A stretch of DNA of 64,000 bases, taken from NCBI GenBank assembly GCA_030847615.1, contig JAUMIR010000001.1, forward strand, positions 444,842,687-444,906,686. Direction: 5' to 3'. Numbering within the stretch: the stretch's first letter is position 1; every line of letters starts with the position of its first letter. Of the stretch, positions 35,632 to 47,111 are shown piece after piece. Under the pieces are notes generated by a model, which made no database searches, was not told where the DNA came from, and worked only from the letters and a program-made list of their open reading frames with translations. Source of the stretch: Gambelia wislizenii. Its lineage: Eukaryota > Chordata > Lepidosauria > Squamata > Crotaphytidae. Both the position numbers and the translations under genes were made by a program.

Positions 35632-35850
35632 CTTATGTATTTATTTAAGTATTCATAACCCATCCAATATCATGAGATCTCAGGGCAGTGTACAAGTAAA
35701 ATCAATGTTAACAGATAAAAAACAATTTAAATCAGTTGATGAGCTAAAATACAGTTGCAGAGATACAACTCACCACAAGCATTCTAATAGCATATTAGAA
35801 TTACTTCACCAACACAGAGAACAGGTGAGAGTTTTATATGGCTTTTAAGT
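35632..35850 (-). repeat. L2-like LINE 3' end
   Basis: 'cccatccaatatcatgagat', 'ctcagggcagtgtacaagta' and 'aaatcaatgttaacag' parallel 22480-22560 of the larger L2 copy. Confidence 0.55.
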
Positions 35851-38763
35851 CCCCTTCAGTGATCCTTTTGGTAATGGAAGCTTCAGCTTTCCTTCACAGT
35901 TAAACAGCTGTGCGGGGAAGAGCAAGATTGGGATCCTAAGGATCTGAATCTCAAAGTTCATTTTCCTCCAGATCTTTCCTGCAAAAAGGAAGGCCTGTAG
36001 TACTGCGCCCTGGAATCCAAGGTCAGTAAGAGGCAATTTTACAAGACCCCCCCCCCCTTAATCTCTTGGCAACTTTAAAAGGCACAGAAATTCAGCACTT
36101 GTTGTCTTACATGGAATGGAAGTGTTCCTTAATTACAATGCTAAATAATACTGCTTTGACTCTAATTCCCCTTCAAAATCAGCTGGGAATTCAAAGCTTA
36201 ATTCTGGAAGCAGAATTAGACTTTGAGTAGCACAAAACACACTAGCAGAGGAAGTTTTTCATTGGTCTCAAAGGAAACCCAGTGTGCATAATTGCTAGTT
36301 AGCAAGCCGGTGCATTTAGGACACATGCAAGTCAATTTCCCCTATTTCCTGTTCAGTGTTTCAGTGTATAACCAAAAACTCAAGATGTACCATAGGCTGT
36401 GACCATCTCTTTTCCCCCGGATACACCTTATTCAAAAACAAACTGAGTCATGAAAGATGCATGAGCTATTCCACTTTCAATACAGTGGGACCAGCTGCGC
36501 TGAATCAGTGTGTCCAATGTTTTCATTTGTAACAGTATGCCAGACATTAATTTGATATTTAAATTATTTATGCTGGAAAATCTAAAGTCTTCCACTATGC
36601 TTAGAATATTTTCTTCACACCCTCATGCAGAGTGATAGTAACAAAAACATTACTAGCCTGTAATAAACACACACACAGAGAGCTCCTAAATGTACTGGAT
36701 GATGCCCTCTGACGCTATCTGGTCCTCAGCTGAGATGGCAATGGAAGGAGGACACTTCTAGCTAGTGCCTCAGTCAAGACAGCTTTGCTCATCCTAGAAT
36801 TTTCTCCAGGAAGAGGGCTGTTTTTTTAAAAAAATAGAAGTCTTCTCTCACTAGTACCACAGGGAAATTCCTGTGTTTATCATGGATTAGAAATTGGGAC
36901 TCCCATCTCTGGTAGCCTCCAGGAGGTGATGGTGGGAAGGAAAAGGCAGGGATATATTGTGAGCCTCTGCAGGCCAAGTGGGAAAATCCCCAAGGGCCTT
37001 ATTAAACTTCTGGGTCCAAGGTTTCCCATCTCTGCTGTATCATGTATATCTGTGGCATAATGTGCACTCAGTTTCAGTTTACTGTGACAAGACCACTGCA
37101 GGACCACACCATGGCAATACTTGGTGTTATCGACGGATTCACCTTCCCCAGTTCATGTTTCCATAGAGACTCATCATTGTATGATGTCACTGCAGAGATG
37201 ACCCAGATGGATCTTCGTGTCCTTCACCAAATGTAAGGCTATTGGCCCTAGGAAAGCAAGCAGAATTTCCCTCCAACCCAGAGACAAATAATTACATCAT
37301 TTCACACAAATCCAGTGAAGCATTGCTGTGAAGAAACGGGAAAGGTGTGAGGAGAAAAATTTCATGTGTTTTATTACTGTGATACCGAGGATGTAAAGCA
37401 TACGGACACATGTTTTCATCCTTGATTAGATAAGGTGTCTCAACATATCAAGGCATCCTATCAAAAAAGACAGCAACTATCAAGAGAATATATACTCCAT
37501 GTGTAAAATTTTTGGTAAAAAATTCATGCGTACCAAACCATGTGAATTTTGCATGCGCACACACAAAAACATTATTGCACAGAAAACAGTGGGCCAAATC
37601 CTATTGGTAGTCCCACCATATAAAGTAGGCATACTGAATCAATGAGATTTATGGAAGCGTTGACTCATCATTCAACAATTGATTCAATGGGTCTATTCTA
37701 GTTGGGACATCCAATACAATTGAGGCCAAATGTTTTTGTGTAAAAAAACAAAAGTTGGGTTTCTTTTTAGCATAAATGAAATGTTCACAGCAAAGTCTCC
37801 AAATGTGAAAAATAATTGGCAAATATGCAAAAACTCTTGTAATCTTGCCTAGTGAGAAAATAGTTCTTGCACAAGAAAACAAGCAAAGATTTACATCCTT
37901 TTGTGATGTGAAGGGGCTGACCATGGAAAGAAAATAAGAAGCATGGCTGCTGTACTCCAGGCTTCAGTCAGAAAAGTTATCGTTTTGTTTGCCTGTTACG
38001 TGTTAGCAGGCTTGCTTCCCCCCACCCCCCCGACTGCCAGTATTACCAAAACAGGTTTTAATTCCCCCCCCCAATATTTATTTTCGCAATTTCCATAAAA
38101 CATAACATATGAAGCACAATACTTCTGTTTCTGTATTATACCTTAATTGACTATTTTGAATTATTTTACAATAAAAGAAATGAACCATGCACATTACCTC
38201 AGTTCTTATTCTTTGATTCTCACTACCATCCATAGTTCCTTTCTTATGACTTCCCTTGTCATGCTAAATAATACGTTTTTATTTTGTAATTTCTATCTCC
38301 TTCTCCTTTCTTTAGCTAAATGTTGTCCTTGTTTTTTTGCATGTTTTAATTGATCAGTAAGCTATCTCCTTGCCATTTCTTTCCATCCATCAAACCTCTA
38401 TTATCAATCATTTAGTTTGTATCTGCACTGCCACCTTTCACTGGTATTTTCCCTTGTATGTTATTATTATCCTTATTTTTGAAGATTACCTCTTTTTTTG
38501 CTTTCACCTGTTACATCTTTTTTTGCTTTCCCCTGTCTGACACTAGCCCACGTTGTATAGCCCATCTCTTCTCCCAATAATCTGTTACTGGTTTCCAAAC
38601 TACCAAAACAGGTTTTAGGTAGATGTATTATGGCGTGGAATCCAACCAAGTAAGTGTGATTGGTGAATTTCCTAACATTACAAGGAAGGCTATTGGTGCA
38701 GAATTTCAGCCAAGGTGGTGTTTTAGAGTGTCAATCACTTTGAATTTGATTGGGTTTTGGTCT
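35851..38763. other. Unassigned 2.9-kb stretch
   Basis: No gene recognised. The pyrimidine-rich block at 38040-38600 could be the antisense 3' end of an L1-like element, but I cannot show it. Confidence 0.35.
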
Positions 38764-38978
38764 GAGGCTTCATCTACACTGTAGAAACGATGCAGTTTGA
38801 CACCACTTTAACTGCCATGGCTCCATCCTACAGAATCGTGGGATTTGTAGTTTTGTGAGGCACCAGCACTCTTTGACAGAGGCTTGTGAAACTACAAATC
38901 CCACGATTCCATTGGATGGAGCTACAGCATTTAAAGTGATGTCAAACTGCATTATTTCTACAGTGTAGATGCACCTTG
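38764..38978. mobile_element. Palindromic MITE
   Basis: 'catctacactgtagaaacga' at the left is inverted at the right ('atttctacagtgtagatgca'). Inner arms 'aatcgtgggatttgtagttt' and 'aaactacaaatcccacgatt' continue it around a short centre. The two arms together fill the whole block. No target duplication could be fixed. Confidence 0.72.
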
Positions 38979-38985
38979 AGTCTTA

Positions 38986-39293
38986 GGACTTTTTCGGACA
39001 ATCCAAAAATAATGCTAGCAGCGTCGCCAGGTTGCGACGCTGCAGCACTAGAGGGCATCAGTTTCACATGACGCTCCTTCCCAGCGGTACTGTTGCAGTA
39101 CCGCTGGGACATTTGACCGTGATCGTGAGTAAAATATGACGGTAAAAGCAAAAATATCACGGTCAAATGTCCCAGCGGTACTGCAACAGTACCGCTGGGA
39201 AGGAGCGTCATGTGAAACTGACGCCCTCTAGCGCTGCAGCATCGCAACCTGGCAACGCTGCTAGTGTTATTTTTGGATTGTCCAAAAAAGTCC
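38986..39293. mobile_element. 308-bp Harbinger-like foldback element with hairpins in each arm
   Basis: Two 138-base arms (38986-39123 and 39156-39293) are inverted copies with seven differences, all transitions. The inner 60-70 bases match perfectly and the spacer is 32 bases. The ends are GGACTTTTT and AAAAAGTCC, flanked by TTA on both sides (38983-38985 and 39294-39296), the 3-bp target expected of PIF/Harbinger. Each arm also folds on itself. In the left arm 39018-39043 makes a 10-bp stem (GCAGCGTCGC/GCGACGCTGC), and 39080-39108 makes a 13-bp stem with a TTG loop (CCCAGCGGTACTG/CAGTACCGCTGGG). There is no coding capacity. Confidence 0.82.
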
Positions 39294-40673
39294 TTAGTCT
39301 GCAATTAGGAAAATTTAGGTAGTCAGTTGGTAGGTGAATAGACTGAAGGAAAGTTAAAGACCTTGTGTTGACCAAGACTAAGAAAGCCACCTGGGAAGCT
39401 GAAATCATTGGGCAAAGTTCTAGAAGGTCTGCCAAAGCAGCAGCCTCCTGTGTCAGCCTTTGGAAAAACTAGACATTTGAGTGCTTGTTGTGGACAGAAG
39501 TCTGAGGAAGAAGCTTCAGGACAGTAGTTTAGGAAGAAGTCAGAAGAGTTGCTGTGAAGTTCCAAATTAAACGAAGAATGATTACATATCTGGGTCTCAA
39601 GCTTGCAAATGAAGTGGCACAAGCTTGAAAGATGAACTGGTTGTTGGATAGAAAAGGAGGAACTATAGCCTCCTAGCTATAGCTATAGATATTCTCAAAG
39701 GCAGCCATTTTCAGAAATATGTATAACTACATGTATAAAGATTTATTGATTGACTGATAATTTTACTATGCATTTAACACTGAGAAAATCTTTTGTTTAC
39801 CATGGACCAAGCTATCAGAGGACAGAAAGATGCAATTAAAAATGGATGTTACATGGTAACAGTGGGAAACAGATCAAGTATTTTATAAACACACACACAC
39901 ACACACGAGAGTGATGTTGTACCCTAAATTTCCACTCACAGTGAGGTAGCAACTCCCATTCACAGCCATAAGGATAGCATCTTCACAGGTAATGACAGCA
40001 GTGGGATCTCCATAGTCACATTCAGAGGATTCACGGCTCAAAGTTATTTTTTAAGCCTCATTTCTTATAAACATTATCTGGCATACCACTTAAATTTCCT
40101 GTACCTCAATTGTTCCAAACATAGGCTGAAATAGCAAGCAATTAGTTATTCAACTGTATCAGGGTGGGCAAAATATGCTCACTTGTCTGTTTTTATGGCC
40201 TGGTGTCCCTGTGCCAAATTCCCCTGTGCCAAATCCCCACCCCAAATGCACTTTCTATCTTCAAGAGGTTTCCAAGATCAATTACTTTTACCTAGAACAA
40301 GGAGCAGGCCCTCAGGCCCTGCAAAATTAATAGGGAAAAAAAAAAACAGGCATGGATTTCTAGTTACTTCTAGTCAGGATTGGATCTAATTCGTGGGTGA
40401 TCTCCTCGTGAGCTATACAAAGCTGCTAAAAAGAATAATGTATAAATATAGGCACTACAGAAGCTGTGATGTACAAAAACATGCATAACCTTCACAGATG
40501 AACACTTGTAAATTTTCAAGAAGTCCATCAATGGTATGTAGGTCTCCTATGAGGTCAGATTTCCTTGTGTTGTTATTCAAAGTTTAATTCCATTGCAAAA
40601 ATGGAACTTTCAATTTCCAGCTGATTTTGAGTGAAACTTCAGTCAAGGCATTATTATTTAGCATTCTAATTAT
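39294..40673. other. Unassigned DNA with an (AC)n at 39888-39906
   Basis: No gene or repeat recognised apart from the AC tract. Confidence 0.4.
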
Positions 40674-40693
40674 GAAACCCTTCCCTGACTGTC

Positions 40694-43569
40694 TAATATC
40701 AATTCAAAAAAGGACAAGGCAAGGTTGCCCTCTTTCGCTGTTACTTTTCCTAATAGTTATGGAGATATTAATGGATATAATCAGAAAGAATAAAGCAATT
40801 AAAGGACTGAAAATCAAAAACCAAGAGTACAAAGTCAAAGCTTTCACGGATGACTTAGCAATCATCTTGGAAGATCCGGTGGAAAATATTAGAGCACTAA
40901 TGGGAACCATAACAGAGTTTGGTAAATTTTCAGGGTTTAAGATCAAATTTAAAAAAATGATAATATTAACAAAAAACATTACGAGAAAAGAAATAGAGGA
41001 ACTAGATAAAAAAATCAGAGTGTAAAATTGAAAAAAAGGCACAATACTTGGGAATATAGGTAACAAACAGAAATTTGGATCTATTTGATAACAATTATAA
41101 AAGAATGTGGACTTCAATAAAGCAAGATTCGGAAAAAGGGAAAAATTAAATCTATCACTTTTTGGAGAATAGCTACAGTTAAAATGGCAGTTTTACCAAA
41201 GATCCTATTTCTTTTTCAAAATCTCCCAATCTTGATGAACGAAAGACCATTTAAGATGTGGAAACAAGATTTAACTAACTTCATTTGGAATAGTCGATGG
41301 CCCAGGATAAAATGGCAAACATTAATAGATCAATCAGAAAGAGGAGGAACAGCTCTCCCAGAACTAAAACTATACTATAAAGCTTGCTCCTTCATATGGT
41401 TGAATGAATGGATCAAATTAAAAGATACAAGATTATTGACATTGGAAGTAGCAGACCTAAGATGGGGATGGCATGCTTATTTTAGCTACAATAAAGAGAA
41501 ATTACACAAGGACTTCAATAACCATATTATCAGGAAATCACTATTGAAATCTTGGCAGAAAATTAAAGAACAATATTATAAGAAAATATCGAAATGGATT
41601 TCCCCAATGGAAGCTTTTTTTGGAAGGTGGGAAAGAGCGGGAAAATGGATTTTGTATAAAGATTTGTGAATAAGAGACACTTTAGGACATTATGTCATCA
41701 AAGCAAGAGAAGTGTTATTAGAAGAAGGATGGGGGATTAACTGGTTTACTTACTAACAACTTCAGAACAGATTCAAACAAGAGAAGAAAGAATTTGGTTT
41801 TTTGGAAGAGGAAGCAGAACTAGACAAAATAATTTGGGAAGAATCATAGAATCATAGAACTGTAGAGCTGGAAGAGGCCACAAGGGCCATCTAGTCCAAC
41901 CCCCTGCCATGCAGGAATACACAATCAAAGCATCCCTGACAGATGGCCATCCAGCCTCTGTTTAAAGACCTCCAAGGAAGGAGACCCCACTACGCCAAAC
42001 AGCTCTTACTGTCAAAAAGTTCCTCCTCATGTTGAGGTGGAATCTCTGTTCCTGGAGCTTGCATCCATTGCTCTGTGTTCTAGTCTCTGGAGCAGCAGAA
42101 AACAAGCTTGCTCCATCCTCAATGTGACACCCCTTCAAATACTTAAACAGGGCTATCATAGTGCCCCTTAACCATCTTTTTTCCAGGCTAAACATACCCA
42201 GCCCCCTAAGTCTTTCCTCATAAGGCATGGTTTCCAGACCTTTCACCAGTTTAGTCGCCCTTCTCTGGACCCGCTCCAATTTGTCAATATCCTTTTTGAA
42301 TTGTGGTGCCCAGACACAGTATTCTAGGTGAGGCCTGACCAAGGCAGAATAGAGTGGCACTATTACTTCCCTTGATCTAGACACTATACTTCTATTGATG
42401 CAGCCCAAAATCGCATTGGCCTTTTTAGCTACTGCATCACACTGTTGACTCATGTTCAACTTGTGGTCTACTGGGACTCCTAGATCTCCTAGAAGGTAGC
42501 AAAAATTTTATAAAATATTCTTAACCAGAGAACTGGAAACAGAAGAGGTCAGAGGTGCAATGATTAGATGGGCCAGAGATTTTGGAGAGCTTATTTCAAT
42601 GGAAGAATGGGAAAACACTTGGAAAAAAACAAACAAACAAAAAAAAACATTTTCTGCGTGTCAAGTTTTAAAGGAAAACTATTTCAATATCAGCAATAGA
42701 TGGTACTTGACACCTCAAAATTTGAACAAAATTTATGGAACGAAAAAGAAAGATTGTTGGAAATGCGAGAAAGAGGTGGGCTCACTAATGCATATGTGGT
42801 GGCATTGTCTGATTATCAAGAAGTATTGGTTAAAAGTTCATAATTTGATACAAAGAACATTTAATATTAAATTTCCCTTCAATCCAAAACTATATCTACT
42901 AAATACTATTTTAATTTTGGAACCAAACGATGAAAAAAAAAATTGGCGATTAAGGTTATATTTATGTACTGCAGCACAAATGATCTTTGGCGGCAAAGTG
43001 GAAGATTAAAGAACAACCCCAAATAGAAGATTGTATATTTAACATTCCAGAAATGAAAGATAATGACATTTTAACACACATATTGAATAAAAAAAACTCC
43101 AGAGAAGATAGAAGAAGAATGGATACCAATAACTGATTTTTGCAAAAAAAAAGATGGAACACCAATATTGAGATATAAGTAAAATTCACAGGAAAACAGG
43201 GAAGGAGAATAAGTAAAGAGATAAAAATATTCTGTACAATGATCTACGATTAGAGGAATTTTCTTTAACAGGAAACTACAAGAAAGACTAAATATAAGAG
43301 TAGATTAAAAGGAAGACGAAAGAAAGATCAATGAAAATAAAAAACTCTTTGATCTGGTTTACAAAGGAAGTCAGTTCCTTTTTTAGGGATAATAAACAAT
43401 ACAGCTAAATTTCTAAATTGGAGATGGATAGAAAGTAAAAGAAAACTCTTGTAATGTGTTTTATGTGATTTATAGATTATGAGATAGAAGATGTAATACC
43501 TTTGTAATAGTTTTATGAGTGTCAAGTTCTTTTAATTTTAATAATAAAAAAATATTGTTAAAAAAAAAA
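40694..43569 (+). mobile_element. L1 LINE, 5'-truncated, with 20-bp target duplication and a nested CR1
   Basis: GAAACCCTTCCCTGACTGTC (40674-40693) recurs with one change at 43570-43589, right after an A-rich tail (43545-43569). These mark the exact insertion. The element begins inside the reverse transcriptase (RTRQGCPLSLLLFLIVMEIL). It continues through KAFTDDLAIILEDP, where the usual FADD has a Thr, the C-terminal domain (PFKMWKQDLTNFIWNSRWPR, LPELKLYYKACSFIWLNEW) and a CCHC-like knuckle (CWKCEKEVGSLMHMWWHC, near 42760-42810). Several frameshifts and stops break it. A CR1 interrupts it at about 41842-42487. It belongs to the same L1 type as the copy at 1-2795. Confidence 0.93.
41842..42487 (-). 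mobile_element. CR1 LINE 3' end nested in L1
   Basis: The left end is the tail 'gaatcatagaatcatagaac'. The minus strand encodes [20 protein letters not shown] to [21 protein letters not shown]1 coding stops at ...LDKIIWEE on one side and resumes at [10 protein letters not shown] on the other, so the insertion point is firm. Confidence 0.92.
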
Positions 43570-43589
43570 GAAACCCTTCCCTGCCTGTC

Positions 43590-44580
43590 AAAACACCAGT
43601 AGCTGAGCTTTTGTGTCTTAAAATGGTCAAGAGATTAAAAGTAACGTTTTAACTACTTCTTGGTTACTATTCATGAAAGGAAAAAGGAAAATTTAAGTCA
43701 CCAAATGTGTTCCCATTCAAATCCCAAGGAAACCTTTTCAAAAGTGTTGGCCTGCCTACCCCACTAAATATACAAGTATGAACCTGCCTTTTCTATTTCT
43801 CCTTTTTATGGTTACAGCTCCAAAAAGGGTTCTGCACACCATTCCTGTCCACATTTTAGTGTAAAATAAAGTATGTGTTTTAAACACATGTAAATGGTGG
43901 TTCAGAACACATATCCTGCAGAAAGAAGGCTAGCCATGATGGTTCTAGTTTTCAAGGACAGAATGTAGTTGCAATCAGCACAGGAAACTGGTATTGGGAC
44001 AGCTTCACTGATGCGATATGCGGTGCAGAATAAAGCCCCAGTTACCTACCACTATCCACTTCCTTCTAAAGTTCCAGAGGAATATTCAGATATTGGCTGT
44101 TTACAAACCCAAACTGAGGAGCCTCGTCATCACCACATCCTCTAGCTGGCAATGGTCTATGCCCTGCCACCTAAATAAATCATCTGACTTGCAGGCACTT
44201 TCTATTGTTTCCTTTGTCAGGTAGCTAGGACCCATTGTCAAGAAAAGCCAACCTGAGCCCTACAGCCACTTGTTTGCCCAGCCCTGCCTAGTGTTTTACA
44301 TTTTAAAGAAAACTAGGATCAAGATAAAAGTCAAGGACCTCCAAGAACATTATCAAAACCTGTGGCCTTCAAAACCTAATGTTCTTTCACTCTGGGTCTT
44401 CATGAACTGAAATCCTTGCATTCCTCCACTTCTGAGACCCAGAAACATCTTTGCCTTGAGAACTACTTTTAGCTGACACAACTGGCCAAGACAAAGCCTT
44501 CTTTAACCTTTTCTAGAAATTAAAATCACATGATAAGCGGTTGAATTCAAGTTCTGATCTCCTAATCTTGCCACAAATGT
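43590..44580. other. Unassigned DNA
   Basis: Single-copy-looking sequence without a recognisable gene. Confidence 0.4.
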
Positions 44581-44582
44581 GA

Positions 44583-44805
44583 AGTCGAAGGCTTTCACAG
44601 CCAGCACACATAGATTTTCCTTGGTTTTTTTCCGGGCTGTGAGGCCATGTTCTGGAATAGCTTCTTTCTGATGTTTTGCCTGCATCTGTGGCTGGCATCT
44701 CCAGAGAAATTAAGATGCCAGCCACAGATGCAGGTAAAACATCAGAAAGAAACTATTCCAGAACACGGCCTCACAGCCCAGAAAAAAAGCAAGGAAAATC
44801 TTTCC
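44583..44805. mobile_element. Inverted pair of Penelope-like terminal sequences
   Basis: 44583-44700 is an antisense PLE end ('ttgcctgcatctgtggctgg', 'ccgggctgtgaggccatgtt'). 44711-44805 is a sense one ('gatgccagccacagatgcag', 'gaacacggcctcacagccca'). They form a palindrome with arms of about 95-100 bases and a spacer near 44701-44710. Both hammerhead-like cores are degraded (AUC for GUC, GG/UAA changes in the core boxes). Confidence 0.8.
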
Positions 44806-45564
44806 ACAAATCTTTGCTAAATCATGTCATGTACACCACAGTAACCAGTTTCAACACACACCTGCTTCTCTCCAGTATTGATCTAACAAAATGCAAGCAA
44901 ATGTATCCTTGAGACATATCTCTTTCCATGCACTTTGTAGCCTCCCACTCTGTTACCACTTTGCTTTCAATGGTGTGCATATTTCTGTTGTGTTTAGGGA
45001 AGATTAATATTATCTTTAAGCCACACTATGATCAGAAGCCTAGCCATGTAAAGTAGACCCTTTAGAGAGTGTGACTTCTGTTCCTGCTTGTCTCCTACAA
45101 CCCCGCCACCTGGCCAGGCTCCTCTAGAGAAAAGTGGCAAGAAACAGACAGTTTATGGCACAAAATAATCATTTACAAGAACAAAGGAGCCTTGAAGACA
45201 GTCTGTCCAAGTGCCACAAGCCTGAACAGATGCGCCACTGGCTTTACTTTTACAGCACATGTACCTCTTCACCTAATTTATTCAAGAGGTACACATGCTG
45301 TAATATTATAAATAACCCTTGTTTATGGAACACACATGCTGTAATATTATAAATAACTCTAGTTTATAAATAACTCTGGTTTATGAAACTGATTTTATTA
45401 TTTGCTTCATGTGTTTAGCATGTGTTTGAGTCTGATGTTTATGAGCTCATTGATCCCCTATTAGAAACTATTTGCTATTTTCCATTGCAATGATTTGTTC
45501 GATAAAATTCCCTTTAAGAAACAGCTCTTGCTCCCTCCCCGTACTCTCTCTCTATATATATACA
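44806..45564. other. Unassigned DNA
   Basis: A short direct duplication, 'acacatgctgtaatattata' (45290 and 45332), is the only structure noticed. Confidence 0.5.
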
Positions 45565-46345
45565 CACATCTCTGGCTTTTCTTCGCAAACGAAGATTCAG
45601 GAAGGACTCATCCCGCGCTTTCTGCAAGCACGCTGATGACTAAAAAGGCCAATCCGAGATAAACAAGTCCGGTTGCAAAAAGCACAGCAGAAGGTCTCCT
45701 TGGGTGATGTTTTTGGGTTGTGATTCTTTCTGCGTTGTCATTTCTCTTCAAGACTTTTTCGTCGTGAGTTCTCAAATAAGGCTGCAGCATTGTGGATAGT
45801 GCATCTCCATGCCTCCCGATGTGAGGCCAGGGCGGACCACTGTTGGTGATCAATTTGGCCGAGCCTGAGATGTTGTTTCAGGGAGTCTTTGTATCGCTTT
45901 TTTGGAGCGCCCCTCTTACGCTGACCCGTGGCGAGTTCACAGTAGAGTAGTTTTTTTGGGAGGCGATGGTCCTCCATCCTAGAAACGTGCCCTGCCCAGC
46001 GCAGCTGTGTTCTCAATATCATGGCCTCAATAATGGTGATCCCTGCTTGCTCAAGGACAGCAACATTCGTCACATAGTCAGTCCAGTGTATATTTAGGAT
46101 TGTGCGTAGACAGCGCTGATGAAAGCGCTCGAGGAGTCGTAGGTGGTGGCGATAGGTGACCCATGTTTCAGATCCATAAAGGAGGATAGACAGTACGATG
46201 GCTCTATACACACTGATTTTTGTGCTTTGCCTCAGGTGTTTATTGCTCCAGACTCTTTTGTGAAGTCTTCCAAATGCACTATATGCCTTTGCTAATCTGT
46301 GATTGATCTCTTTGTCAATCTTGGCATCTGAGGAGATGCCAAGGA
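45565..46345 (-). mobile_element. Non-LTR retrotransposon fragment, C-terminal part of the reverse transcriptase protein
   Basis: The minus-strand frame from 46345 to 45738 encodes IDKEINHRLAKAYSAFGRLH, LSILLYGSETWVTYRHHLRL, FHQRCLRTILNIHWTDYVTN, LRWAGHVSRMEDHRLPK and ELATGQRKRGAPKKRYKDSL. This YGSETW...LRW.GH.RM pattern is the post-polymerase region shared by several LINE groups. It does not match the L1, CR1, L2 or BovB copies in this window, and I could not place its clade. The frame is open over the LINE part. The 3' end has (TC)n and (TA)n at 45547-45570. A (TATA)-rich joint at 46345-46375 marks its 5' truncation. It lies about 600 bases beyond the ISCA2 stop codon. Confidence 0.7.
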
Positions 46346-46883
46346 GGAGATATACATATGCATATATATGAGTGTGAGTTTTTGAGTCCCCAATCACCCT
46401 ACTGCCACTGTTCAAAGACCCCTTATATGCTTTCATTCTTGGAGTGAATATTCTTTATACAGGTACCTGGAGAGTACATCCTGTAACAACTCGAACAGAA
46501 TGTTATGGTCATTCACAAGTATGCACATGGGCTCCATAAACAGGCACTTGGCAAATGTAGAAAAATCTACGCATTCCTCAGAGTACAAATGAATACCACA
46601 AAAATTACATGTGATAGAAATTTACTTTTAAAAACTAAATACATTAAATCACAGAAGTATGTACAAACATCTCCCAATAAAACACAGTTTCACATGCTAT
46701 GTAGGGCGGTATTGTGGTTTCACTGAGAAGTTGCACAGGGATTCCGGATGAACAAGGAAGACTAGCCCAGTTCACATCTAGTCTTGGAGAGATGAGTTCT
46801 TGTTTGTTCAGAAGATGTCTTTGCATCTTTATGTACTAGACCAGTTGTTACAGAAAGCAGAACTCAAATGGGGAACATACAAC

Positions 46884-46889
46884 TTTAAT
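46884..46889 (-). promoter_or_regulatory. Candidate ISCA2 poly(A) signal (ATTAAA)
   Basis: On the minus strand ATTAAA stands 48 bases beyond the stop codon and is followed by a GT-rich stretch (GTTGTATGTT). No AATAAA occurs on this strand before about 46239. A longer 3' UTR using another signal cannot be excluded. Confidence 0.4.
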
Positions 46890-46936
46890 GAAATTTGTCT
46901 GTCAACATCCACAGAAGTCCACATGGAGACATGTGA

Positions 46937-47111
46937 TCAGAGCTTAACTGAAAAAGAAGATCCACAGGAACAGCCTTGTTCTGCTTGTGGATTGTTCACC
47001 ACCTGGAAGGAACTACGAATTAGTTCCTGGCTGAAATCGACCATTGCCCCTTTCACAAAGCTTAGGCTGTCCAAGTCCACAACCACTCGGGCACCGCCTT
47101 GATCAAAAATC
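46937..47111 (-). CDS. ISCA2: ISCA2 coding exon 4 (CxC ligands and stop)
   Basis: Encodes [40 protein letters not shown] and [17 protein letters not shown], then TGA at 46937-46939. The acceptor is CCTTCTCCAG|GATT. CSC holds the last two cluster-binding cysteines. Confidence 0.97.

Noticed and set aside
24412..46300. LTBP2 exons, expected left of ISCA2 from my recollection of human gene order
   Set aside because: No cysteine-rich EGF-like or TB-domain exon could be recognised on either strand in this part.
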